DNA of 64,000 nucleotides from Lysobacterales bacterium. Lineage in GTDB: Bacteria > Pseudomonadota > Gammaproteobacteria > Xanthomonadales > Rhodanobacteraceae. A model generated the notes under the pieces. The model was not told where the DNA came from and searched no databases. It saw only the letters and a program-made list of their open reading frames with translations. Location of the stretch: assembly GCA_017305135.1 (NCBI GenBank), contig JAFKNA010000011.1, positions 54,326-118,325 of the forward strand, in the 5' to 3' direction. Shown here piece by piece: positions 57,111-64,000 of this stretch; the first letter of the stretch is position 1, and every line of letters starts with the position of its first letter. Position numbers and translations under genes: made by a program.

Positions 57111-57581
57111 ATGAAGGCGCGCCTCATCGCCATCGGCGAACGCATGCCCGCATGGGTGGCCGAAGGCTTCGCCGAGTACCGCAAGCGACTTTCGCATGAA
57201 CTGCCGCTGGAACTGGTCGAGCTTCCGCTCGGTGCACGCGGCAAGGGCCGCGACCCGGCGCGCGCTACCGCGGAGGAGGGCGCGGCGATGCTGGCCGCGC
57301 TGCCCCGGGATGCCCACGTGGTCGCCCTCGATGGACGCGGCGGGGCCTGGTCCAGCGAGCAACTCGCCGGTGAACTCGGGCGCTGGCGCATGGGCGGGCG
57401 TGATCTCGCCCTGCTGGTCGGTGGGCCTGACGGCCACGCGCCGGACGTGCTGGCGCGCGCCGACCAGCGTTGGTCGCTGGGGCCGCTGACCCTGCCGCAC
57501 ATGCTGGTGCGCCTGATCGTTGCCGAGCAGCTCTACCGGGCCGCGAGCATCGTCGCCGGCCACCCGTACCACCGCGCCTGA
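57111..57581 (+). CDS. rlmH: 23S rRNA (pseudouridine1915-N3)-methyltransferase
   Basis: RlmH methylates pseudouridine 1915 in helix 69 of assembled 70S ribosomes. From ATG 57111 the product is 156 residues, one more than the E. coli protein (155). Motifs: MKARLIAIGERMPAWVAEGFAEYRKRLSHELPLEL, VVALDGRGGAWSSEQLA, LLVGGPDGHAP and the signature LGPLTLPHMLVRLIVAEQLYRAASIVAGHPYHR. The frame is open slightly further upstream, but ATG 57111 begins the conserved start. It forms the standard rsfS-rlmH pair. Confidence 0.96.
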   Translation: MKARLIAIGERMPAWVAEGFAEYRKRLSHELPLELVELPLGARGKGRDPARATAEEGAAMLAALPRDAHVVALDGRGGAWSSEQLAGELGRWRMGGRDLALLVGGPDGHAPDVLARADQRWSLGPLTLPHMLVRLIVAEQLYRAASIVAGHPYHRA

Positions 57582-57624
57582 GCCCCGTTGCCGGCCGGCG
57601 CATCGTGCGTCGCCGCCCTCCGCG

Positions 57625-57700
57625 TTGCAGGAGCCTGCGTGCAGGCGACCTGGCGTCGGGTCCGTGCGAGGCCCCGGGCGCGACGAGGTCGCTCCTGCAG
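57625..57700. repeat. Inverted pair of TAGGAGC-type repeats
   Basis: TTGCAGGAGCCTGCGTGCAG with GCGACC at 57625-57650 and the inverse GCGACGAGGTCGCTCCTGCA at 57679-57700 form a REPIN-like pair between the convergent rlmH and pagL-like genes. The left copy contains CCTGCGTGCAGG as internal palindrome. Confidence 0.65.
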
Positions 57701-57722
57701 GCGAATCGTCGTGGGCTGCGTT

Positions 57723-58250
57723 TCAGGGCGCCAGCGCGACGCCGAACAGCAGCATGGTTTCGCCACGGTTCGGCTCGTGCAGGCCGGCATTGGAGACGTG
57801 CCGCAACTGCACGCTGCAGCGTTCGCCCTGCCAGCCGAAGGTGCTCACGAACTGGTAGCCGCTGCTGAGTGCGACGGTGCGCCCCGCGGTCGCCGCCGGC
57901 TGGAACGACAGGAACCAGGAGCGCCAGCGCGAGGCGGGATCGCGCACGCGCAGCCGCACGCCCGCGGCGGCGAGCCAGACGGTCTCCTCCGGCGTGTAGC
58001 CACGCTCGACCGGACCGCGGATGTTGCGCCCGTCGATCCAGCCGATGGAGAAATCCGGCGCCCAGGTGAAGTCGCTGGAGCCGAGCGGATGCTCGGCGAG
58101 GACGCTTTCGAGGAACACCGCTGCCGTCGCATGGTGGCCCATGAAGCTCGGCCCGGCCTCCAGGTTGAGGAGCGGCGCGGCGCCGAGCGGCGCACATGCG
58201 ACCAGGCCAGCCAGCATCAGGATGGAACGCGACGGTACCGCGCGGCGCAT
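57723..58250 (-). CDS. PagL-like lipid A 3-O-deacylase
   Basis: PagL proteins are outer-membrane beta-barrels that remove the 3-O acyl chain of lipid A. The 175-residue precursor has a signal peptide (SILMLAGLVACAPLGAAP) and amphipathic beta-strand pattern, and near its C-terminus the PagL active-site motif with catalytic His and Ser, VQLRHVSNAGLHEPNRGE. The last strand TMLLFGVALAP ends in a residue pattern usual for barrels, though proline is not the classical terminal aromatic. ATG 58250 starts the signal peptide; the longer frame to 58337 does not. Confidence 0.8.
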   Translation of the reverse strand: MRRAVPSRSILMLAGLVACAPLGAAPLLNLEAGPSFMGHHATAAVFLESVLAEHPLGSSDFTWAPDFSIGWIDGRNIRGPVERGYTPEETVWLAAAGVRLRVRDPASRWRSWFLSFQPAATAGRTVALSSGYQFVSTFGWQGERCSVQLRHVSNAGLHEPNRGETMLLFGVALAP

Positions 58251-58408
58251 GGCGATCTCCAGGAGCGGAATGCGATGTGCGGTGCCGGGTCGCGGCGTGC
58301 ACGCCACGAATATTGCGAGTAGGTCCCTGGAAGACAAGATGCGCCGTTCCGGTTTTCGCGCAGGGCGGCTCGCGGGTTCTCCGCTCGTTCAGCCGATCAC
58401 CATCCGGC

Positions 58409-59791
<1,383 letters not shown>

Positions 59792-59921
59792 GGTGTGGAG
59801 CGGACGGAAGGGAACGGGTCATTCTATCCGCTGGCCGGGAGCACTGGGGCCGGGGCGGCGCGTGCGGTCGGCTGAGCAGGCCCTCGGGTATCCTCGAGGT
59901 TGCAACCGGAAGAGCAGGCGC

Positions 59922-60182
59922 ATGGAGCCGTCCGAGACCCTGAACGCGGAACCGAAGTCCCTCGCCCTCTACCAGCGCGACGACTGCCCGCTCTGCGACC
60001 ACGCGCTGGCGGTGCTCGCGGCCGCGCATGCGCCGGAGTTCGAGACGGTGTGGATCGACGATGAGCCGGAACTCGAAGCGCTTTACGGCGCGCGCGTACC
60101 GGTGCTGCGCGATGGCGCCGGACGCGAGCTGGACTGGCCGTTCGACCCCGCGTCGGTGCGGCGCTGGCTGGAGGCGCCGTGA
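59922..60182 (+). CDS. Glutaredoxin-like (DUF836/YruB-type) protein
   Basis: The 86-residue product has a thioredoxin-fold start, LALYQRDDCPLCDHALAVLAA, with a CPLC redox motif and later VWIDDEPELEALYGARVPVLRDGAGRELDWPFD with the cis-proline. This combination characterises the small DUF836 glutaredoxin family of proteobacteria. The frame is open far upstream antisense to sdaA, but ATG 59922 gives the family size. Function in thiol redox is inferred. Confidence 0.88.
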   Translation: MEPSETLNAEPKSLALYQRDDCPLCDHALAVLAAAHAPEFETVWIDDEPELEALYGARVPVLRDGAGRELDWPFDPASVRRWLEAP

Positions 60183-60273
60183 GTCCGGTTAGAGTCCTTG
60201 GCGATCCAACCGCCAGCCGTGCACGACCGAGCTGATCGCGGCGCACCGCTCACCTGCACGCCGGCTCTCGCCC

Positions 60274-60386
60274 GCAGGAGCGCACCCTGTGCGCGACCGG
60301 CGCCACATCGAACACAAGACGCCGGGTCCGCCCATACGCAGCCTCCGCCAGCGCTGCGCCCTGTAGGAGCGACCGTGCTCGCGACC
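60274..60386. repeat. Two TAGGAGCGCAC-type repeats
   Basis: GCAGGAGCGCACCCTGTGCG at 60274 and CTGTAGGAGCGACCGTGCTC at 60361, both in direct orientation and followed by GCGACC, lie in the convergent spacer between the glutaredoxin-like gene and the GTPase gene. No gene is apparent in 60183-60425. Confidence 0.7.
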
Positions 60387-60425
60387 GACTGCCGAGAGCG
60401 TAATCGCGGCCCATGGCCAGGAGCG

Positions 60426-61799
60426 TCAGGCCGGTGCCCGGCCCTTGAGGCGCTTCAGGATCTCCCCGCGCGCCTCGCGCAGGATCGAATCGCGGTCGAG
60501 GCTGGCGACGATGTCGGCGACGACCCGCTTGGGACCCTGCTCGCCCCAGGACTTGCCGGCGACGAGGTATTTCTCGGCGGCGCGGCCGACCAGTTCCGTC
60601 GCATACCAGGCCAGCGCGCCCTGCGCGCCGGCGGTGACGGCGGTGGAGAGGCCGGCGCTGATGCCCTTGAGCGCCGAGGCAACCAGGTGCACGCCCCAGA
60701 TCGCCCCCATGAGGGCGGCGAGCTGGGCTGAGATGACGCCGATCAGGCGCCCGGCTTCGCTGCGCGTCAGCGGCAGGCCGTAGACGCGGCCGAGATGCAT
60801 GACTAGCGCCGCGTCGAGCGCGCCGGCGGCAAGGAGGTCGGCCACCGGAATCGGGTTGAGCGCGACGGCCAGCGCCTTGGCGATGCAGTACTGGCGGATC
60901 ACCTTCGCCGCGAGTTCACGCCGCGCGGCGGCGATGCGCGCGGCGACCTGGTCGGAAACGCGGCCCGCGAAGAGGCTCGCGTTGAGCGCGGCGAGGGTCT
61001 TGCCTTCCCGTTCCAGCACCGCGGTGAGGCGGGCGCGCAGCGCATCGAGATCCGGCATGCGTTCGACCAGTTCGGTGCTTTCCGCGCCCTGGGCGTCCAT
61101 TCGCACGCGCTTGACCGGCGCGGGCTGGGCGGCGATCGCCACCACGTCCTCGGCGCGCACGCAGCCGGCGGCGCGTTCGCGCAGGCGTTCCAGCAGGTGC
61201 TCGAGTTCCTCCACGCCGTAGCGGTCGGCCTTGTTGAGGGCGAGCAGCAGCGGGCGCTCGGTAGCGGCCAGCGTCGCCAGGGCATCGCGCTCGCGCTGCG
61301 TCATGTCGCCGTCGACCACGAACACGACCAGATCGCTGACCGCGGCGACGTCGAAGGCGAGGCGCTCGCGCGCCTCGCCGTCCAGCTCGTCGATGCCGGG
61401 CGTATCGATCAGGTGCACGCCGCTGCCGCCGACCTCGCGCCAGCTCTCCTGGTGCGATTCGCGGGTGGTGCCATGGAGCACGCCGACTTCGAAGGCGTCC
61501 TCGCCGAGCAGCGCGTTGGCGAGCGCCGACTTGCCGACGCTGACGCGCCCGAACACGGCGATGTGGAGTTCGCCGCGTTCGAGCTTGGCGAGCATCGATT
61601 CCAGCCGCGCGAAGTCGGCAGCGAGGCCGTTGCGTACCGCGGCGGGGATCGAGTCATCGTCGAGCAGCGCGCGCAGGCTTGCGGCGGCCTGGCTGGAATG
61701 CGCGTCGCCGATCGGATGCGCCGCATCGGTGCTCCCGCGTGCCAGCCGACCACGCAGGCGCCGCCACAGCGAGGAGAAGGCGTCAGTGGGAGCGGTCAT
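60426..61799 (-). CDS. Era-like GTPase with DUF697 domain
   Basis: The 457-residue product has a GTPase domain with G1 FGRVSVGKSALANALLGE (about residues 85-102), G3 HLIDTPGIDE, and G4 LALNKADRYG, typical of the TrmE-Era-EngA superfamily. The C-terminal 200 residues are helical, with hydrophobic stretches IAKALAVALNPIPVADLLAAGALDAALVMHLGRVYGLPLT and AQLAALMGAIWGVHLVASALKGISAGLSTAVTAG, the pattern of DUF697 (YcjF-like). Such proteins are membrane-associated and uncharacterised. Confidence 0.85.
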   Translation of the reverse strand: MTAPTDAFSSLWRRLRGRLARGSTDAAHPIGDAHSSQAAASLRALLDDDSIPAAVRNGLAADFARLESMLAKLERGELHIAVFGRVSVGKSALANALLGEDAFEVGVLHGTTRESHQESWREVGGSGVHLIDTPGIDELDGEARERLAFDVAAVSDLVVFVVDGDMTQRERDALATLAATERPLLLALNKADRYGVEELEHLLERLRERAAGCVRAEDVVAIAAQPAPVKRVRMDAQGAESTELVERMPDLDALRARLTAVLEREGKTLAALNASLFAGRVSDQVAARIAAARRELAAKVIRQYCIAKALAVALNPIPVADLLAAGALDAALVMHLGRVYGLPLTRSEAGRLIGVISAQLAALMGAIWGVHLVASALKGISAGLSTAVTAGAQGALAWYATELVGRAAEKYLVAGKSWGEQGPKRVVADIVASLDRDSILREARGEILKRLKGRAPA

Positions 61800-61903
61800 G
61801 GAATGGTTTCAGCGGGCGCCGGGCCAAGGCCAACGGCGGCCGGACAGGAGCCCGGCGCACGCAGAGGTGCGCTCCGCGTGACGAGGGCGGGCGTTCATGC
61901 GCC

Positions 61904-62449
61904 TCAGCCCCCGGCCCTCAGCACTAGATGCCCCGTCACCTTCACGTCCGCGCCGATGCCGTCCCAGTCCTTGTCCACGCCGAGGCCGAAGTCCTTGCGC
62001 GCCAGCGTGGTGGATACGTCGAGGGTGGCAGCCTCGCCCGTTTCGGCAAACGTCACCTTGAGCACCACCGGCCGGGTCCGGTCGCGGAGGGTGAGCGTTC
62101 CCCTCGCCTCGACCGAGCCGTCCGCGGCCTTCGCGAACGACTCGGTGACGAAGCGCGCCTTGGGGAATTTCGCGATGGCGAAGAAATCGCCGCCCTCGAG
62201 CGTGTCGTCGCGCTCGGCATTGCCGGTGTCGGCGCTGGCGAGGTCGACCGTCACCTCGAACTTCGCCGTCGTGAGGTCCGCCGGGTCGTAGGCGATGCGG
62301 GCATCGAAGGTCTTGAAGCGGCCTTCGAAGGCCTCGCCGTCGTAGCTGCCCTGGAAGGCGAGGGTGCTGCGTGCGGGATCGACCTGCCAGTCGCGGGCGG
62401 AGGCGGGCAGCGGCAGCAGGCAAAGCATGAAGAGGAGGGAACGGAGCAT
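61904..62449 (-). CDS. YceI-family periplasmic protein
   Basis: YceI proteins are lipocalin-like beta-barrels that bind isoprenoid chains such as ubiquinone-8. The 181-residue precursor has a signal peptide (MLRSLLFMLCLLPLPASA) and typical motifs: DWQVDPARSTLAFQGSYDGEAFEGRFKTFDARI, FEVTVDLASADTGNAERDDTLEGGDFFAIAKFPKARFVTESF, and TLRDRTRPVVLKVTF. It follows a cytochrome b561 gene and a second YceI gene on the same strand, the well-known yceJ-yceI type association. The 11-nt gap suggests one operon. Confidence 0.93.
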   Translation of the reverse strand: MLRSLLFMLCLLPLPASARDWQVDPARSTLAFQGSYDGEAFEGRFKTFDARIAYDPADLTTAKFEVTVDLASADTGNAERDDTLEGGDFFAIAKFPKARFVTESFAKAADGSVEARGTLTLRDRTRPVVLKVTFAETGEAATLDVSTTLARKDFGLGVDKDWDGIGADVKVTGHLVLRAGG

Positions 62450-62460
62450 GGCGGTGATCC

Positions 62461-63036
62461 TCAGGGTTGGGAGCGCGACGTGCGGGCGCGCCCGAAAGGC
62501 AGCATGCGGCGCAGCACGTCGTCGCGATTGACGAAATGATGGACGAGGGCGATGGCGGCATGGCCAGCGGCGACCACCGCGAGCGCCCAGAAGATGGCGA
62601 CGTGCAGCGTCTGCGCGGTCTGCGCGAAGGCCTTGTCGGCCTCGACCAGGTGCGGCAGCTTCAGCCAGCCCCACCAGTAGAGCGGGCGCAGGTTGCTGGC
62701 CGAATCGAACAGCCAGCCCGACAGCGGCACCGCGAACAGCAGGCCATACAGCAACACGTGGCCGATCCGCGCGCCGAGCGCCTGCGCCTGCGACATGCCG
62801 GCCGGCATGTCCGGGCGCCTGTCGACGGCGCGCCAGGCCAGGCGGAGAACCGCCAGCAGCAGGATGGTGAGCCCGAGCGATTTGTGGAAGTTGTAGATCG
62901 GGATGATGCTCGGCCGCTTGGGCAGGCCGACCATGTAGAGGCCGATCGCCGCCTGCACCAGGATCAGCGCGACGATGATCCAGTGGAAGGACTGGGCGAC
63001 GCTGCCCCAGCGCCCGGCGCTGCTGCGCAGGCTCAT
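62461..63036 (-). CDS. Cytochrome b561 family protein
   Basis: The 191-residue product has four membrane helices and the conserved haem-ligating histidines: SVAQSFHWIIVALILVQAAIGLYM, IPIYNFHKSLGLTILLLAVLRLAWR, RIGHVLLYGLLFAVPLSGWLF and LHVAIFWALAVVAAGHAAIALVHHFVNRDDVLRRMLP. This is the di-haem b561/YceJ type, which exchanges electrons with quinone. It sits between two yceI-like genes, overlapping the first by 4 nt and 11 nt from the second, consistent with a shared quinone-related role. Confidence 0.95.
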   Translation of the reverse strand: MSLRSSAGRWGSVAQSFHWIIVALILVQAAIGLYMVGLPKRPSIIPIYNFHKSLGLTILLLAVLRLAWRAVDRRPDMPAGMSQAQALGARIGHVLLYGLLFAVPLSGWLFDSASNLRPLYWWGWLKLPHLVEADKAFAQTAQTLHVAIFWALAVVAAGHAAIALVHHFVNRDDVLRRMLPFGRARTSRSQP

Positions 63037-63659
63037 GGCGGCGTGTCCCCGGCGTCTTCGCCGGAGGCATTGCGGTCGCGCAGGCCCTCGATTTCGATGA
63101 ACACCTTGATCTCCCTGCCGATCACCTCGGCGTAGCGGTCGATGCCGAAGGCCATCCGCGGCACGCTGGCGGTGGCGGAAAAGCCCGCCTTGTAGCGGAA
63201 CATGTACGGATCGACGGCGATCCGGTTGAGGGTGACGGCGATGTCGAGCGGTCGCGTGCGGCCGTGCAGCGTCAGCTCACCGTGGATGAGGCCGTGGCGG
63301 GCATCGTCCTGTGCCACGCTGCGGCTTCTGAAACGCGCCGTCGGCCAACGCTCGGTATCGAGCAACTGACCGGAGCGGATTGTCTCGTTCCACTTGGCGT
63401 CACCCATGTCGACGCTGGCGAGGTCGAGCTCCACGTCAACCGCGCCTTGCGACCAGTCGTCCGGGTCGAAGCGGAACCAGCCCTGCTTCAGCCGCACGCG
63501 GCCGAACGGCGCCGAGAATCCCTGGTGATCGACCTGGAACAGCACCTGCGTGTGCACCGGGTCGAGCCGGTAGACCGCCGGCGTGGCGAACGCCGGCGGC
63601 AGCCAGGCGAGCGTGGCCAGGCAGACGAGCGGCAGCAGCGATGGCGAACGGATGGCCAT
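63033..63659 (-). CDS. YceI-family periplasmic protein (second copy)
   Basis: The 208-residue precursor has a signal peptide (LLPLVCLATLAWLPPAFA) and YceI motifs: YRLDPVHTQVLFQVDHQGFSAPFGRVRLKQGWFRFDPDDWSQGAVDVELDLASVDMGDAKWNETI, LLDTERWPTARFRSRSV and MAFGIDRYAEVIGREIKVFIEIEG. It differs substantially from the neighbouring YceI, so the pair is not a recent duplication. It overlaps the cytochrome gene by 4 nt (ATGA). It is the first gene of the yceI-b561-yceI unit. Confidence 0.93.
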   Translation of the reverse strand: MAIRSPSLLPLVCLATLAWLPPAFATPAVYRLDPVHTQVLFQVDHQGFSAPFGRVRLKQGWFRFDPDDWSQGAVDVELDLASVDMGDAKWNETIRSGQLLDTERWPTARFRSRSVAQDDARHGLIHGELTLHGRTRPLDIAVTLNRIAVDPYMFRYKAGFSATASVPRMAFGIDRYAEVIGREIKVFIEIEGLRDRNASGEDAGDTPP

Positions 63660-63780
63660 GCGGCCAGCTTGGCAAAAAGCGCCGCGGCGTGCCAGCGCTG
63701 GGGCGTGAACGCTGTGTTCCCTTGCGGCGGCGCCGCCGGGCCTGCGTGCAGACGGGCCGGCCGCGGCCGTGCAGATCATC

Positions 63781-63804
63781 GGTCGCGACCACGGCCGCTC
63801 CTAC
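63781..63804. repeat. TAGGAGC-type repeat, inverse orientation
   Basis: GGTCGCGACCACGGCCGCTC followed by CTACA is an inverse copy of the family. It lies between the yceI operon promoter and the IS110 remnant. No gene is seen in 63660-63870. Confidence 0.6.
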
Positions 63805-63870
63805 ACAGCGCGGTGTGGAGGTTGCGTGCAAGGATGCGCGTCGCAGGCACGGTAGACACTCTGTTCCAAG

Positions 63871-64000
63871 TCAAGCGGTTTTGATGTCCGCGTAGAGGAG
63901 TTCGGAGTCGTAGGGCTGAGGGTCTTTCATGATGGCCCAGGCGGCGGTGAGCATCTTGCGCATGATGGCGACGGTGGCCTGCATCTTCTTCTTACCACGC
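63871..64000 (-). CDS. IS110-family transposase, C-terminal end (rest outside window)
   Basis: The minus strand encodes, into the window edge, RGKKKMQATVAIMRKMLTAA then WAIMKDPQPYDSELLYADIKTA and stop at 63871. This is the C-terminal end of IS110/IS116/IS902 transposases, which recombine target DNA guided by a bridge RNA encoded in the element's non-coding end. Only about 42 codons are in the window, so whether the copy is intact is unknown. The element's boundary should lie a short way beyond the stop, around 63840-63870. Confidence 0.8.
   Translation of the reverse strand, partial: RGKKKMQATVAIMRKMLTAAWAIMKDPQPYDSELLYADIKTA

Overview
The window is 64 kb of GC-rich DNA (roughly two thirds G+C by eye), densely coding, with synteny and repeat content typical of gamma-proteobacteria of the order Xanthomonadales/Lysobacterales (Xanthomonadaceae or Rhodanobacteraceae). 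Pointers are the neighbourhoods lgt-thyA-folA-apaH-apaG, rsmD-coaD divergent from ftsY, lptE-holA-nadD...rsfS-rlmH, the split pntAA/pntAB/pntB transhydrogenase, the secreted protein with a C-terminal IFANGFE tail, and many short palindromic intergenic repeats. The genus cannot be fixed from sequence alone. No rRNA, tRNA or CRISPR array was seen.

Layout. 0-9.8 kb: housekeeping (end of an RlmI-type methyltransferase, lgt, thyA-folA, convergent apaG-apaH, a DUF6491-like secreted protein, the ftsY-asmA-like-mutY-yggX operon, divergent rsmD-coaD). 9.8-23 kb: a lipoprotein, gamma-glutamyltranspeptidase, an MBL hydrolase followed by a TMEM43-like protein, MAPEG, NUDIX, a TPR/beta-propeller periplasmic protein, a 5'-3' exonuclease, a nitroreductase, and the pnt genes interrupted by a methyltransferase gene. 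23-34.5 kb: a compact carbohydrate cluster zwf-HAD-tal, then pgi-pgm-phosphoketolase-tkt, most junctions being 4-nt or short overlaps. Together with pgl-gnd and a GH144-like glucanase gene at 40.4-43.4 kb, this encodes the oxidative and non-oxidative pentose phosphate pathway plus a phosphoketolase bypass.

34.5-38.1 kb is accessory DNA. A Tudor-like DUF2945 gene runs into repeat DNA. It is followed by a lower-GC block on the minus strand with two integron attC recombination sites separating three genes: a small membrane protein, a HEPN-like protein and a frameshifted Ser/Thr kinase-TPR gene. No integrase lies in the window, so this looks like an attC cluster lacking an integrase (CALIN) or the distal part of a chromosomal integron. 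I regard it as the most notable region.

38-47 kb: an LLM flavin oxidoreductase, a Tat-exported beta carbonic anhydrase, pgl-gnd, the glucanase, a membrane protein and a 904-residue secreted, internally duplicated repeat protein. Divergent from that protein are an ECF sigma factor and a transmembrane Ser/Thr kinase with TPRs. 50.8-57.6 kb: lptE-holA-nadD and rsfS-rlmH, separated by a mosaic of a truncated membrane gene, a VapBC module with truncated toxin, and a DeaD-type helicase. 57.7-64 kb: a PagL-like lipid A deacylase, sdaA, a glutaredoxin-like protein, a DUF697 GTPase, a YceI-cytochrome b561-YceI operon, and the C-terminus of an IS110-family transposase at the window edge.

Intergenic DNA is dominated by several dispersed repeat families: a GTCATCCCGGCGAAGGCCGG-type family often in inverted pairs, a TAGGAGCGCACCCTGTGCGC-type family, GGGATTGGGGATT strings, and a longer element with a 15-bp hairpin at 26.5 kb.
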